From contig NZ_CAJHAJ010000002.1 of NCBI RefSeq assembly GCF_904846345.1, positions 512,069 to 576,068 of the forward strand: DNA of 64,000 nt. Direction: 5' to 3'. This DNA comes from Psychrobacter maritimus. GTDB taxonomy: Bacteria > Pseudomonadota > Gammaproteobacteria > Pseudomonadales > Moraxellaceae. How positions within the stretch are numbered: the stretch's first letter is position 1; each line of letters opens with the position of its first letter. The notes under the pieces were generated by a model, which ran no database searches, had not been told where the DNA came from, and worked only from the letters and a program-made list of their open reading frames with translations. This document shows, piece by piece, positions 51,533 through 61,815 of this stretch. Made by a program: the position numbers and the translations under genes.

Positions 51533-52633
51533 ATGCCCTCCTCTATTATGACAAAGACACGCTCCAATCTTATTCGTCTCATTTATGCTGGTGGTACTTT
51601 TGGTAGCTACGGGCGACCCTTAGCACCGTTATCGGCAGATATTTTTTTGCCGACCTTGCAACACTTACTGGCTGAGCAAAATAATGCTAATAATCTGCCT
51701 CAGGTTTCATGGCTTGATAATACTTTAATTAAAGACAGTAGCCAGCTTACCCCTAGTGACTTTGTACATTTTTATCAGCTTTTGCTATCCGCCTATGCCC
51801 AAGGCGACAGCCGGTTTGTGCTTATTACTGGTACGGATACTTTGAGTTATTTAGGCGCGTTTTTAGCAGAGGCTTTTGCTGGTAGTGATATTTGCGTGGT
51901 TATCACCGCTAGTATGCGCCCATTATTAGACAGTAACGTGTTGCACTCTTATACCATTGACGCAAATAGCGACGCCTGGGATAACCTTACCGATTCCTTA
52001 AAATTGGCGGCAGCTGGTGAATCAGGTATAAAGATTGGTTTTGGCGGCGAGTCTTGGCCAGCGCAGACAGTACAAAAAATTCATAGCCACGATTTGATGG
52101 CATTTACCGGTCACTCTCGAGCGGCCTATCCTGCCAATAGTTATATCAAAAGCTTACCAGATACCCGCCGCCAGCACTGGCTAGATGATCAGCAAGAATT
52201 GGTCGACTTTATTGAAGCTCGGGCTAAGCAAGCACGTATTCATGCCTTATATTGCCTGCCGAACGACACTGAGGTAATGAGCAATCAGCTACAGGCATTA
52301 TTATCACTGCCGCCTTGTGGGATTATTTTATTAGGTTTCGGCGCAGGCAACGTTCCTTATTCGCCGGCGCTAGCAGAAGCACTAGAACTTGCTTATAAAA
52401 ACGGCCACATGGTGGTATGCGCTAGCCAGTCTCCATTTGGCGGGGTCAGTGAGAGCTATGCTGCCGGTAGTTGGCAATACGATTATCATGTAATTAGTGG
52501 CGGACGTTTAACGATTCCCGCTATTTATGCACGGCTGTTATGGCTTTTACTGCGTTATGATAGTCCGGCAAGACGCCGTCAGCGCTGGCTCAACAATGTC
52601 AATCAGCCAAGTACCACTATCAAAAAACGTTAG
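51533..52633 (+). CDS. Asparaginase (type I-like)
   Basis: A 366-residue asparaginase of the bacterial type I/cytosolic shape (no signal peptide). The first nucleophile motif IYAGGTFGSYG is at about 17-27, the second VLITGTDTLSYLGAF at about 95-110; the C-terminal domain holds CASQSPFGGV. It hydrolyses asparagine to aspartate and ammonia. The start could be ATG 51533 or ATG 51548. It is followed by the repeat-rich spacer before truA. A peptidyl or lipid-related paralogue of the same fold cannot be excluded, but both motifs are intact. Confidence 0.88.
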   Translation: MPSSIMTKTRSNLIRLIYAGGTFGSYGRPLAPLSADIFLPTLQHLLAEQNNANNLPQVSWLDNTLIKDSSQLTPSDFVHFYQLLLSAYAQGDSRFVLITGTDTLSYLGAFLAEAFAGSDICVVITASMRPLLDSNVLHSYTIDANSDAWDNLTDSLKLAAAGESGIKIGFGGESWPAQTVQKIHSHDLMAFTGHSRAAYPANSYIKSLPDTRRQHWLDDQQELVDFIEARAKQARIHALYCLPNDTEVMSNQLQALLSLPPCGIILLGFGAGNVPYSPALAEALELAYKNGHMVVCASQSPFGGVSESYAAGSWQYDYHVISGGRLTIPAIYARLLWLLLRYDSPARRRQRWLNNVNQPSTTIKKR

Positions 52634-52660
52634 ACTAGCGTTGAATATGCGTACTTTATA

Positions 52661-52740
52661 AGCGCTAATCCTAGAATATAAGCGCCAATACTAGAACGTC
52701 CAATACTAAAATATCCAATACTATAATGCCCAATAACACC
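52661..52740 (+). repeat. Degenerate 15-bp repeat array before truA
   Basis: Four to five units resembling CCAATACTAAAATAT (also CCAATACTAGAACGT, CCAATACTATAATGC) fill the spacer between the asparaginase and truA genes. Confidence 0.65.
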
Positions 52741-52741
52741 C

Positions 52742-53596
52742 ATGTCCGAGATTAACATGTCCGAGATTAACAGCATCGAAGCTAAAGCTCCCCCAACCTA
52801 TACATTAGCCATCGCCATTGAGTTTTTGGGTACGCACTATCATGGTTGGCAGCGACAACGAGAAGTATTGGGTGTACAGGAAGCGTTAGAGACAGCTATC
52901 GGTAAAGTCGCGAATGAGACGGTAGAGGTCGTCGCGGCTGGTCGTACCGATGCAAGCGTGCATGCCAGCAATATGATTGCCCATTTTACCACTCATGCCT
53001 ATCGTCACCCTCATAACTGGCTGCGCGGCGTCAACAGCTTATTGCCCGATGACATCGCCCTACGCTGGATACAGCCGATGCCTGACGACTTTCATGCCCG
53101 TTTTGGGGCTATTGCCCGTCGTTATCGTTATATCACTCTCAATCAAGCCCAGCGACCTGCTATTTTAAATCACCAAGTGACTCATATCTATGAGCCGCTG
53201 GATTTAGCAGCGATGCAAGTAGCGGCGGCTGATATCGTTGGTACTCACGATTTTAGCAGCTATCGTGCCGCTGCCTGTCAGTCTAATCAGCCCGTCCGCT
53301 CAGTCAGTCATGCAAGACTCTTTGCCCACGGTCAATTTATTGTTTTTGACATTCAAGCAGACGGATTTTTGCATCATATGGTACGTAACCTCATGGGCAC
53401 TTTATATGCCATTGGTCGACACGAATTGCCGCCAGAAGCATTTTTGGATATTTTAGCCAAAAAAGATCGTACGATTGCGCCGCCGACAGCTTCTGGTGAT
53501 GGCTTGTATTTTATTAACGCCTATTATCCTAAGCGTTTTCAACAATTACTGCCAAATGCGCCTTTAACGCCTATTTGGCTCAACCTACCCGATTAA
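52742..53596 (+). CDS. truA: tRNA pseudouridine(38-40) synthase TruA
   Basis: A 284-residue pseudouridine synthase. The catalytic Asp is in AAGRTDASVHA (about residue 62), with RRYRYITLNQAQRPA and FLHHMVRNLMGTLYAIG. It modifies positions 38-40 of tRNA anticodon arms. The coding sequence opens with a 15-bp tandem duplication that repeats the start codon and the residues MSEIN, so translation could begin at 52742 or 52757; the functional protein is the same apart from five residues. Confidence 0.95.
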   Translation: MSEINMSEINSIEAKAPPTYTLAIAIEFLGTHYHGWQRQREVLGVQEALETAIGKVANETVEVVAAGRTDASVHASNMIAHFTTHAYRHPHNWLRGVNSLLPDDIALRWIQPMPDDFHARFGAIARRYRYITLNQAQRPAILNHQVTHIYEPLDLAAMQVAAADIVGTHDFSSYRAAACQSNQPVRSVSHARLFAHGQFIVFDIQADGFLHHMVRNLMGTLYAIGRHELPPEAFLDILAKKDRTIAPPTASGDGLYFINAYYPKRFQQLLPNAPLTPIWLNLPD

Positions 53597-53695
53597 GCTA
53601 ATATAAGCGGGCATAGTGCTTATCTACTACAGCCCCTCGTTAAAAGATAACATACATATCACTTACAGGCTGTCAAGCAAAAATCAGGTTCCGTA

Positions 53696-53724
53696 TTGCT
53701 TTAATCCGCTAAGTTACGTATAAT
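53696..53724 (+). promoter_or_regulatory. Sigma-70 promoter of infA
   Basis: TTGCTT (53696-53701), 17 bp spacer, TATAAT (53719-53724), about 33 bp before the infA start. Confidence 0.7.
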
Positions 53725-53756
53725 ATGGGCTTATTTTTAATTGATTGATACAAATT

Positions 53757-53978
53757 ATGGCAAAAGACGATATTATTGAATTTGAAGGCGAAGTCATTGA
53801 CACCCTTCCAAATACATTGTTTAAAGTTCGTTTAGAAAACGGACACGAAATCATTGCGCACATCTCAGGTAAGATGCGCAAACATTACATTCGCATTTTG
53901 ACTGGCGATAAAGTTAAGGTTGAGATGACGCCTTACGATTTATCAAAAGGTCGTATTACTTACCGTGGTAAAAACTAA
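53757..53978 (+). CDS. infA: Translation initiation factor IF-1
   Basis: 73 residues from ATG 53757: [20 protein letters not shown], then [19 protein letters not shown] and the end GRITYRGKN, nearly identical to other bacterial IF-1 (72 residues in E. coli). The frame continues four codons upstream but the IF-1 start is universal. It binds the 30S A site with IF-2 and IF-3. A promoter and a terminator bracket it, so it is a single-gene unit. Confidence 0.98.
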   Translation: MAKDDIIEFEGEVIDTLPNTLFKVRLENGHEIIAHISGKMRKHYIRILTGDKVKVEMTPYDLSKGRITYRGKN

Positions 53979-54405
53979 ATTCTTATTGGCTAAAATGGTT
54001 ATAACAGCATTAATATAAATGCTTGAGAGGTTTAACTGATAATAATAATGATACTGCTAGCCTACTCATTATTGCCTATCATATTTTAGTCTATTAATAT
54101 TGTTTTTTGCTTTTACCATAAAAAATACCGCTACTTTTAGCGGTATTTTTTTGTCTTCATTTTAAGATTAAAAATTTAAGGTTTAATCATTTTTTTAAAA
54201 TAACTTTTGAAGAACCACTTTCAAATAACAACCTATAAACATAGTGAATTCACTTTGCAACCGATACAGTGCGACTGCGATGAATGTTTCGTAGCCTCTT
54301 CGTAGTCTTTGTGATAACAGCAAGCAAGGAAAATTTATACCAGTCGCATGTAACTATTAGCGTATCTAGCGCATCGATTTTATTGCTAACCAATATAGTC
54401 ATGAC
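53979..54405. other. Intergenic, 427 bp
   Basis: Between infA and the L,D-transpeptidase gene. It holds the terminator at 54121-54150; the remainder, to the stop of the convergent gene, shows no gene, RNA or repeat that I can defend. Confidence 0.45.
54121..54152. terminator. Terminator after infA
   Basis: AATACCGCTA (54124-54133) pairs with TAGCGGTATT (54138-54147), with A-run before and T-run after; about 140 bp past the infA stop. Confidence 0.85.
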
Positions 54406-55614
54406 TTATTTAAACTCAACGGTTGCGCCGTTTTGAATCACCCCTAGCAGTGCAAGCGCGTCCCAGTTAGTCAAGCGTATACAGCCTGCTGATGCTTGAC
54501 GGCTGATACGCGCAGGATCTGGTGAACCATGAATACCGTATGAAGGCTTACTCAGTCCTATCCATACCAGCCCGACTGGATTATTAGGACCTGGTGGAAT
54601 GATAGCTTTGCTACCATCATTGCCTGTGTAGGTATAATTGGGCTCATGTACCTTTACTTCTACCGTATGCGTCCCTGTTGGCGATGGCGTTGCTGTGCTG
54701 CCTACCGTAGTCGGATAGCTGGCTATTAAGTTATCTTTAGCATCATAAGCGTATAGCGTTTCGGTGGCTTTATCAGCGACGACTCGGCTCACAGGCTTGG
54801 TATTAGGATTGCCAGGGTTATAAACAGTGATGGTTTCACCAGCGATAAATTTAGCGGTAGGATTGAGCGTTTTAAGATATTTTTCACTAATATGAAACTT
54901 TTCTGCCAAGCCTTCCGTCACGCTTTCATAATACATACCATCGAGCTTAGCCTTGGCTTCTGCGCCTGCGGGAATGCTCGTGGTTTTAATATTAACATCC
55001 GCCTCACTCAGCTGATAACTGACCAATACTGGCTGTGTCATCAGTTTTTCATTTTTGGTTAATGCTTGCCAAGTCTCATTATTCAAATCATTGGTTACGG
55101 TCAAGCCATTGGCTTTTTGAAAAGCTTGCATGGCCTTGATGGTGTTTTTACCCCAATAGCCATCTACCGGACCAACGCCATTTTGGTTCCAGTTCAACAA
55201 AGCTTGTAGCTTGGTACCGACATTACGATCAATTTTAGTGCCTTCCTTCCAAGTAGCGGCATTTATCTTTTGCGCAACTGCTGGCAGGTTTTCTGTCGTA
55301 TATTTAATGGTCGGTAAAAACTTATTCAACGATACGGCAGCTCTACTGTTACCCGCAACTTTTTGGCTTACACCATTAGTCACTGGGCTGATATCTTTGG
55401 CATTGTTAGCAGCAGCTTCTTTACTGACAGTGTTGGACGCTGCATTACTGGTAACGGTTTCATTGGTAGCGGCGTTGCTTGTCGCATTTGCACTATTATC
55501 ATTAGTAGCATTAGTATTATTGTCATTAGTAGCAGCAAAGCTTTGGCCCATCAACAAAAATGTCGATAAACCAAGGGCTGCCAGTGCGCTGCTAATTTTG
55601 GTTAATTGGTACAT
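54406..55614 (-). CDS. L,D-transpeptidase (YkuD) with peptidoglycan-binding domain
   Basis: A 402-residue exported enzyme. Signal peptide 1-28 (FLLMGQSFA/A), then an Asn/Thr/Ala/Ser-rich stretch (29-75), a PG_binding_1 domain (about 125-190: KLQALLNWNQNGVGPVDGYWGKNTIKAMQAFQKANGLTV), a LysM-like block (GLAEKFHISEKYLKTLNP), and the YkuD catalytic domain with His and Cys in YGIHGSPDP and ASAGCIRLTNWDA. It makes 3-3 cross-links in peptidoglycan or attaches lipoprotein in the periplasm. AGGAG is found before the start. Monocistronic. Confidence 0.93.
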   Translation of the reverse strand: MYQLTKISSALAALGLSTFLLMGQSFAATNDNNTNATNDNSANATSNAATNETVTSNAASNTVSKEAAANNAKDISPVTNGVSQKVAGNSRAAVSLNKFLPTIKYTTENLPAVAQKINAATWKEGTKIDRNVGTKLQALLNWNQNGVGPVDGYWGKNTIKAMQAFQKANGLTVTNDLNNETWQALTKNEKLMTQPVLVSYQLSEADVNIKTTSIPAGAEAKAKLDGMYYESVTEGLAEKFHISEKYLKTLNPTAKFIAGETITVYNPGNPNTKPVSRVVADKATETLYAYDAKDNLIASYPTTVGSTATPSPTGTHTVEVKVHEPNYTYTGNDGSKAIIPPGPNNPVGLVWIGLSKPSYGIHGSPDPARISRQASAGCIRLTNWDALALLGVIQNGATVEFK

Positions 55615-56098
55615 GTAAAACTCCTAGAGTAGTTATTGTTATTAATATTGTTTTTTATTAGAAATTTAATGATAAAAACTCACTATTAAGACGTTTGTTT
55701 TGAGTGATTTTTAATGTCTTAATAAAATATTTCTTTCGTAGAAAAACTAAGGTTAATAAATAGCGCTTATTTTAATGACTTAGTATTTTAATAACTTAGT
55801 AAGCTCGCCTATAGTGACATATTAGCCTGTCAGCATATAACAGCTTTATGTTAATAAAGGCCTTATCCTACGGCATCTGTGTTAAAAAAAGTCCTTTTTT
55901 GCGACCAGCTTATTGAGTGTGTTACGGTGAATAAATCTTTTAAATAGGCATAAAAAAACCCATAACTTGCTAAGCAAATTATGGGCTTCTCGCTATAAGG
56001 ATTTCTAATTATCATGCTTTCTAGTTTTTAATTTTCCTAGCTATTAAGGCTTCTAGTTAACAATATTTGAAAAATCCGCTTATATTAAAGCTGCATTA
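55615..56098. other. Intergenic, 484 bp
   Basis: Promoter region of the L,D-transpeptidase gene and the leuB terminator (55957-55987). No gene or RNA is visible in the rest, which is AT-rich with short TTAATA-type repeats. Confidence 0.45.
55957..55987 (-). terminator. Terminator downstream of leuB
   Basis: CCCATAA (55959-55965) pairs with TTATGGG (55979-55985), with an inner TTGC/GCAA pairing. On the minus strand it is followed by TTTTTTTA. About 110 bp after the leuB stop. Confidence 0.8.
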
Positions 56099-57202
56099 CT
56101 AAACCAATTTTGCCAGTACCGCCTGCCCCATTTCTTGACAACCTACTTGTTTGAGTCCTGTCTCACTACGATCGAGGATATCAATGGTACGTAAACCATC
56201 GTCAAGTACGTCACTGACCGCTTGCTCAATCGCTTGCGCGGCAGCTTCTTGTTTAAAGGTATAACGCAGCATCATTGCCACAGATAAAATGGTCGCCAAT
56301 GGATTGGCCTTATCTTGACCAGCGATATCAGGGGCTGAACCATGGCAAGGCTCATACATGCCTTTACCCGCCTCATCGAGGCTCGCCGATGGCAGCATAC
56401 CGATAGAACCGGTCAGCATCGCCGCTTCATCAGATAAGATATCACCAAACATATTGCCGGTGACCATCACATCAAACTGCTTAGGGTCTTTAATCAGCTG
56501 CATACAAGCATTGTCAGCATACATATGCGATAACGCCACATCGTTATAATCCGCTTGCTGCATCTCAATCATCGTCTGCTTCCACAGCTCAGTGACTTCT
56601 AAAACATTGGCTTTATCTATTGAGCAAACCTTAGCTGGCGTACCTGCTGCTTGTGCACGAGTTTTCGCCAATTCAAAAGCGACTTTACCGATACGTTGAA
56701 TTTCACTGGTGCTATAAACCATGGTGTTATAGCCTTGCTGCTCACCATTCGCTAAGGTACGAATACCGCGCGGCTCACCGAAATAAATACCACCGGTTAA
56801 TTCACGTACAATCAGCAAGTCTAGACCCGAGATAATCTCAGGCTTGATGCTTGAAGCATTAACAAGCTGCGGATAAAGTTTGGCTACGCGCAGATTGGCA
56901 AATAAACCAAGCTCACTACGAATTTTAAGTAAGCCACGCTCAGGACGTTTGCTACGCTCAATACCATCCCACTTAGGACCGCCAACTGCACCCAATAACA
57001 CCGCATCTGCTGCGCGCGCACGTTGTAGCGTTTCTTCGGGCAATGGTTCACCCGTGGCATCAAACGCCACACCACCGATTAATCCAGATTCAAGGGTTAA
57101 GCCTAATTCAAACTTATTATTGACAGCATTAAGCACATCAACGGCTTGAGTCATGATTTCAGGGCCAATGCCATCGCCTGCTAATGTTAAAATCGTTGCC
57201 AT
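56099..57202 (-). CDS. leuB: 3-isopropylmalate dehydrogenase
   Basis: A 367-residue IPMDH. N-terminal [21 protein letters not shown] and [33 protein letters not shown] (catalytic Tyr region); [29 protein letters not shown] and [24 protein letters not shown], all typical. It oxidises 3-isopropylmalate with NAD in leucine synthesis. AAGGATCAGT precedes the ATG. It is the third leucine gene of the locus, separated from leuD by a lipoprotein gene that has its own terminator, so leuB probably has its own promoter. Confidence 0.97.
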   Translation of the reverse strand: MATILTLAGDGIGPEIMTQAVDVLNAVNNKFELGLTLESGLIGGVAFDATGEPLPEETLQRARAADAVLLGAVGGPKWDGIERSKRPERGLLKIRSELGLFANLRVAKLYPQLVNASSIKPEIISGLDLLIVRELTGGIYFGEPRGIRTLANGEQQGYNTMVYSTSEIQRIGKVAFELAKTRAQAAGTPAKVCSIDKANVLEVTELWKQTMIEMQQADYNDVALSHMYADNACMQLIKDPKQFDVMVTGNMFGDILSDEAAMLTGSIGMLPSASLDEAGKGMYEPCHGSAPDIAGQDKANPLATILSVAMMLRYTFKQEAAAQAIEQAVSDVLDDGLRTIDILDRSETGLKQVGCQEMGQAVLAKLV

Positions 57203-57319
57203 ACTGATCCTTGTGAGTAAATAGTTAAGTAAATATTCTTTATGGAATTGATGTTTATGCTACTAATACTTAAGGTATTGCTATTTAGGGTACTGCTGAC
57301 AAGCTTATGAGAGCCTGTT

Positions 57320-57360
57320 AAAAAATGACTTCTTGTGCAATGCCTTACACAAGAAGTCAG
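57320..57360 (-). terminator. Terminator of the lipoprotein gene
   Basis: TGACTTCTTGTG (57326-57337) pairs perfectly with CACAAGAAGTCA (57348-57359); on the minus strand a T-run (TTTTTT) follows. Located 90 bp after the lipoprotein stop codon. Confidence 0.9.
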
Positions 57361-57449
57361 GGTCTATCTGTTTAAATAAGTTCCTTTAAATAAACTTCTT
57401 TAAATAAGCTTCGATGTAAACGCCTTTTTATAAAACTTTGGCTTTTACT

Positions 57450-58199
57450 TTATTTTTTTGCTAGTGGCTTTGATGGCGACTGAGTAGGTTCAGCTTTAAC
57501 AACACGAGTTTCTACAAACTCTCCTTGATGCTCAGCCCCTATCTCTTTGCAAAAGCGGCGCTGGACACTATTCCCTTGATATAGCTCAACACATAATGGC
57601 TCTGGCGAAGCGCTATCAAGCAAACTGCCTGAGTTGTTGCTAGACTTCTTTTGATAAGCGCGCAGCTGATAGGTTCCTGCCTCAGAAAAATCGTGAATCA
57701 TCGCGAAACGCTCGACATAGCCCACGTTATTTTCTGGATAAAAATTGACTTGTACCTCACGTTTGCCAGGCTGTACTCGCGCATAATAATTGGTTAGGCC
57801 AGGCATAGCAGATGCTGACAAGGGTACAATTTTTATCGCTTTTTTATGAGTAAGCGGCGTCATATCCATCGCCATTGGCGCTTGTCCATGCTTATTACCA
57901 GTACGGCTCTTACCGTTTGCATTCACCGCTTGCATCGCAACCAGCATGGTAGGATTAAGAGGCTCATGAGTATCACTACCTATAATGCGCGTCTGATCAA
58001 TGCGGGCAATTTCGCAATGATAAGTACCGACACAGGCAATATTTACTTCACCGGCGACAGGGGTTATTTTCCCAGTCCATACTTTGGCATTTTCTGCCGA
58101 GTCTATTTGTTGATAACCCGTCAATACCTGACAGCCAGATAATAATAAACTTGCGGCAATAGCCGTACTTGTCCATACAACAAAGCGTGTTTTATTCAT
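57450..58199 (-). CDS. Lipoprotein of unknown function between leuB and leuD
   Basis: A 249-residue predicted lipoprotein. The signal (FVVWTSTAIAASLLLSGC) ends in a lipobox with the lipidated Cys at about 23. Beyond it: KVWTGKITPVAGEVNIACVGTYHCEIARIDQTRI, VKIVPLSASAMPGLTNYYARVQPGKREVQVNFYPENN and PLCVELYQGNSVQRRFCKEI, with paired Cys residues suggesting disulfides. I do not recognise the family. It is on the leu strand but unrelated to leucine synthesis by appearance, so it may be a later insertion or a local rearrangement; the strong terminator after it supports an independent unit. Confidence 0.75.
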   Translation of the reverse strand: MNKTRFVVWTSTAIAASLLLSGCQVLTGYQQIDSAENAKVWTGKITPVAGEVNIACVGTYHCEIARIDQTRIIGSDTHEPLNPTMLVAMQAVNANGKSRTGNKHGQAPMAMDMTPLTHKKAIKIVPLSASAMPGLTNYYARVQPGKREVQVNFYPENNVGYVERFAMIHDFSEAGTYQLRAYQKKSSNNSGSLLDSASPEPLCVELYQGNSVQRRFCKEIGAEHQGEFVETRVVKAEPTQSPSKPLAKK

Positions 58200-58384
58200 A
58201 ATGGTGGCTACTATTTATGAGGTAGAAATTACGATAAGGTAAAAATACATTATCATTCATTTTAGCCACTTAATTACCATAACTCAACGCTGTATTAGCG
58301 TTGAGCACTTTTATATGTTGAATAATATTTTCTACTAAAAAAATTTTATCAGTCCTTTGAATACTAAGGACTATTCTCTAATAG

Positions 58385-59035
58385 CTATGCTCTAACGTCG
58401 TTAAATATCCAAGGCGTTTTTTGCATCATTTTATGCTCATAGTCTTTAATCGCATCGCTTTGCTGCAAAGTCAGACCAATATCATCAAGACCATTGAGCA
58501 AGCAATGCTTACGAAACTCATCGACCTCAAAAGCATACTCTTCACCGCTTGGGGTAATAACCACTTGACGCTCAAGGTCGGCGGTCAACTCATAGCCTTC
58601 ATTGGCAAGCGTTGCTTTCATCAAGGTATCAACGATGGCTTCATCCAAGACAATTGGCAGCATGCCATTTTTAAAGCAGTTATTATAAAAGATATCGGCA
58701 AAGCTTGGTGCAATGATAGTACGAAAGCCGTATTCTGAAAGCGCCCAAGGTGCATGTTCACGGCTCGAGCCACAACCAAAGTTTCTACGTGCCAGCAATA
58801 TAGTGGCGCCTTGATAACGTGGCTGATTCAAGACAAAATCTGGGTTAATCACGCGGGTGCTGTTATCTTGACCCGGATAACCTTCGTCAAGGTAACGCCA
58901 ATCATCAAATAAATTGACGCCAAAGCCAGTACGTTTAATGGATTTTAAAAATTGTTTGGCGATAATTTGGTCAGTATCGACGTTTGCGCGATCGAGCGGA
59001 CAAACGATACCGGTTTGGGTGTTATAAGCTTGCAT
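58385..59035 (-). CDS. leuD: 3-isopropylmalate dehydratase small subunit
   Basis: 216 residues from ATG 59035, which has AGGAAATCTT before it (an upstream in-frame ATG at 59050 is less likely). [82 protein letters not shown], typical of LeuD. With LeuC it isomerises 2- to 3-isopropylmalate. The gene is 54 bp after leuC on the same strand. Confidence 0.97.
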   Translation of the reverse strand: MQAYNTQTGIVCPLDRANVDTDQIIAKQFLKSIKRTGFGVNLFDDWRYLDEGYPGQDNSTRVINPDFVLNQPRYQGATILLARRNFGCGSSREHAPWALSEYGFRTIIAPSFADIFYNNCFKNGMLPIVLDEAIVDTLMKATLANEGYELTADLERQVVITPSGEEYAFEVDEFRKHCLLNGLDDIGLTLQQSDAIKDYEHKMMQKTPWIFNDVRA

Positions 59036-59089
59036 AAGATTTCCTATCAAATAAATTTATTATCGATAAATAAAGCACATGGTCAAAGA

Positions 59090-60508
59090 TTAAAACGTGC
59101 GCACATCGACAAAGTGACCAGCCAAAGCTGCTGCTGCTGCCATCGCTGGGCTGACCAAATGCGTGCGACCGCCATTACCCTGACGACCCTCAAAGTTACG
59201 GTTAGACGTTGAGGCACAATGCTCTTGCGGCTCAAGCTTATCGGCATTCATCGCCAAACACATAGAGCAGCCCGGCTCGCGCCACTCAAAACCCGCTTCC
59301 GTAAACAAAGCATCTAAGCCTTCTGCTTCCGCCTGCAATTTCACTTGACCAGAACCTGCGACAACAATGGCTTCTTTAATATTATCGGCAACTTTACGAC
59401 CTTTAATCACTGCTGCTGCATCACGTAAATCTTCAATACGTGAATTGGTACACGAACCAATAAAAATACGGTCAAGCTGGATATCGGTAATTTTTTGCCC
59501 AGCTTCTAAACCCATATAAGTATAAGCGCGTAACCAGCCCTCTTCTTGCGCTTCATCAGCCGCTTGGTCAGGGGTTGGTACCGACTGAGTGATATCAACG
59601 ACCATTTCAGGTGAGGTGCCCCAAGAAACTTGCGGTGCTATCTCGCTACCATCAATCTCAACCACGGTATCAAATACGGCATCATCATCTGAGTACAAGG
59701 TGCGCCAATAAGCTTCCGCTTGCTCCCACTGCTCCTCAGTCGGTGCATAAGGACGGCCTTTCACATATTCAATGGTCGTATCATCGACAGCAACCATGCC
59801 GACGCGTGCACCCGCTTCAATTGCCATATTACAGACGGTCATACGACCTTCCATGCTCATGTCTTCAAATACTTGGCCGGCAAACTCAATCGCATGCCCC
59901 GTCCCGCCAGCGGTACCGATTTTAGCAATGATAGCAAGCACCACGTCTTTTGACGTCACGCCAGCGCCAAGCTTACCGGTGACCCGGATTTGCATATTTT
60001 TTGATTTCTTTTGAATCAAACACTGAGTCGCCAACACATGCTCAACTTCTGAGGTGCCGATACCGTGTGCCAAACAGCCAAGTGCACCATGGGTGGCGGT
60101 ATGTGAATCACCACAAACAACCGTCATACCAGGCAAGACTAAGCCTTGCTCAGGACCGACCACGTGCAAGATACCTTGACGCGCATCATTAATGGTAAAT
60201 TCAGCGATATCAAACTTGGCACAGTTTTCATCCAAGGTTAGTACTTGTAAGCGCGATACTTTGTCTTTGATACCAGCCACGCCTTCTGAGCGCTCTTTAG
60301 TCACTGTCGGTACATTATGGTCAGGGCTTGCGATATTAGCCGACAGACGCCACGGCGCACGATTGGCAAGCTCTAAGCCTTCAAATGCTTGCGGGCTTGT
60401 CACTTCGTGTAGCAAATGGCGGTCGATATAAATCAGGCTCGAACCATCATCGCGCTTGGTGACTTCGTGAGCATTCCAAAGTTTGTCATATAACGTTTGA
60501 CCGGCCAT
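59090..60508 (-). CDS. leuC: 3-isopropylmalate dehydratase large subunit
   Basis: A 472-residue aconitase-family enzyme. The 4Fe-4S ligands are Cys in [15 protein letters not shown] loop, [16 protein letters not shown] and [34 protein letters not shown]. It catalyses the isopropylmalate isomerisation with LeuD. AAGGAT before the start. It is the first gene of leuC-leuD and is divergent from a LysR gene, the usual leucine-responsive arrangement. Confidence 0.97.
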   Translation of the reverse strand: MAGQTLYDKLWNAHEVTKRDDGSSLIYIDRHLLHEVTSPQAFEGLELANRAPWRLSANIASPDHNVPTVTKERSEGVAGIKDKVSRLQVLTLDENCAKFDIAEFTINDARQGILHVVGPEQGLVLPGMTVVCGDSHTATHGALGCLAHGIGTSEVEHVLATQCLIQKKSKNMQIRVTGKLGAGVTSKDVVLAIIAKIGTAGGTGHAIEFAGQVFEDMSMEGRMTVCNMAIEAGARVGMVAVDDTTIEYVKGRPYAPTEEQWEQAEAYWRTLYSDDDAVFDTVVEIDGSEIAPQVSWGTSPEMVVDITQSVPTPDQAADEAQEEGWLRAYTYMGLEAGQKITDIQLDRIFIGSCTNSRIEDLRDAAAVIKGRKVADNIKEAIVVAGSGQVKLQAEAEGLDALFTEAGFEWREPGCSMCLAMNADKLEPQEHCASTSNRNFEGRQGNGGRTHLVSPAMAAAAALAGHFVDVRTF

Positions 60509-60942
60509 GTTGCTATCCTTTTTTAGTTGCTAATTTCTGAATGACTGCTTTAATAATGAGTGAGTGCCAAAATCTTTTTGTCTACTGACGCATTTTAATT
60601 TAATACTTGGTTACTACCTGTTTATTGTTACTACCTGTTTATTCATTTATGTTTTATATAGCCTGATTAAGACGTTATAGGCACAAAGAATAAACACAGG
60701 TATTTTATAATATTTATCATTTATTGCAGTAATGGCTACTCAAAATACGCCATATACTGCCAATCATGACGTTGACAGAATAAATATGTGACAATACGTC
60801 TAGATGTCTTGTGATTATAGCAGGCTAATCCTATAATAATAATTGATGATTTTTGCATAGTCACAAACTTTTATTTCTAATTCATTATGATTAGGCTAGC
60901 CAACTTTTATTTATAGCTCGTTATGTAGCTAAGGACATCGGT
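60509..60942. other. Divergent promoter region of leuC and the LysR gene
   Basis: The 434 bp hold a 17-bp tandem duplication (60610-60626 and 60627-60643, GTTACTACCTGTTTATT). No gene or leader peptide rich in Leu codons is seen. A LysR box cannot be picked out with confidence. Confidence 0.5.
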
Positions 60943-61815
60943 GTGAATACCACAAATTTGACGACATTTGTCACTGTTATGAAGACAGGCAGCATCTCAG
61001 GTGCAGCAGAAAAGCTATTTATTACTCAGCCTGCGGTCAGTAAGCGCATCAAAAATTTAGAAGATGAGTTTAATATCACCCTATTTGACACGGTTGGTCG
61101 CGGCATTGTACCGACGCAAGCCGCCAGTGAAATGCTGCCTCATGCCAAACGCTGGCTTGAAGATTATGAAAACTTTAAAATTAATCTACAGCATTCGCAG
61201 CATATTGTGTCCGGTAAGCTCGTTATCGGTACCAGCCATCATATCGGCTTGCATCACCTAGCCCCTGTGCTTAAGCATTTTATCCAAGCTTATCCTGCCG
61301 TACAACTAGAAGTGCATTTTGTCGATTCAGAAACTGCTCATAAAGCGGTGCTCGATGGCGATTTATCATTGGCATTTTTAACGCTGCCGCCCGTCTATGA
61401 TAAGCGTTTGACCTATCATACCTTATGGTCAGATCCGCTCTACTTTATGACCGGCACTTTATCGCCTTTAGCGACCAAATCCAATGTAACGCTCGAGCAA
61501 TTGGCGCGCTATCCTGCAATCTTGCCATCTGCCAATACCTTTACCAGTCAGATTACCTTGGCGGAATTTGCTAAGCACAATCTAAAACCTTACGCCACTA
61601 TGAGCACCAACCCGCTTGAGTCTATTCGGATGTTGGTTTCTGTTGGGCTTGGCTGGTCGGTATTACCACAAACGATGGTCAGTCAGGATTTAGAACGTAT
61701 TGATATGGCAGATAATATCGAATTGCAACGTTATTTGGGCGTGGTCATCAATCCAAAACTAACACAATCAAGCAGCGTGACGGCATTATTAGAATTGCTA
61801 GCGCCCATTGAATAG
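60943..61815 (+). CDS. LysR-family regulator, probably of leuCDB
   Basis: A 290-residue LysR protein starting with GTG at 60943 (AAGGACATCG upstream). The helix-turn-helix is at about 17-38 (GSISGAAEKLFITQPAVSKRIKNLE). The effector domain carries GKLVIGTSHHIGLHHLAPVL and MLVSVGLGWSVLPQTM. Divergent from leuC, so I infer it responds to an isopropylmalate-type inducer and controls leuCD and itself. No other target is in view. Confidence 0.9.
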   Translation: MNTTNLTTFVTVMKTGSISGAAEKLFITQPAVSKRIKNLEDEFNITLFDTVGRGIVPTQAASEMLPHAKRWLEDYENFKINLQHSQHIVSGKLVIGTSHHIGLHHLAPVLKHFIQAYPAVQLEVHFVDSETAHKAVLDGDLSLAFLTLPPVYDKRLTYHTLWSDPLYFMTGTLSPLATKSNVTLEQLARYPAILPSANTFTSQITLAEFAKHNLKPYATMSTNPLESIRMLVSVGLGWSVLPQTMVSQDLERIDMADNIELQRYLGVVINPKLTQSSSVTALLELLAPIE

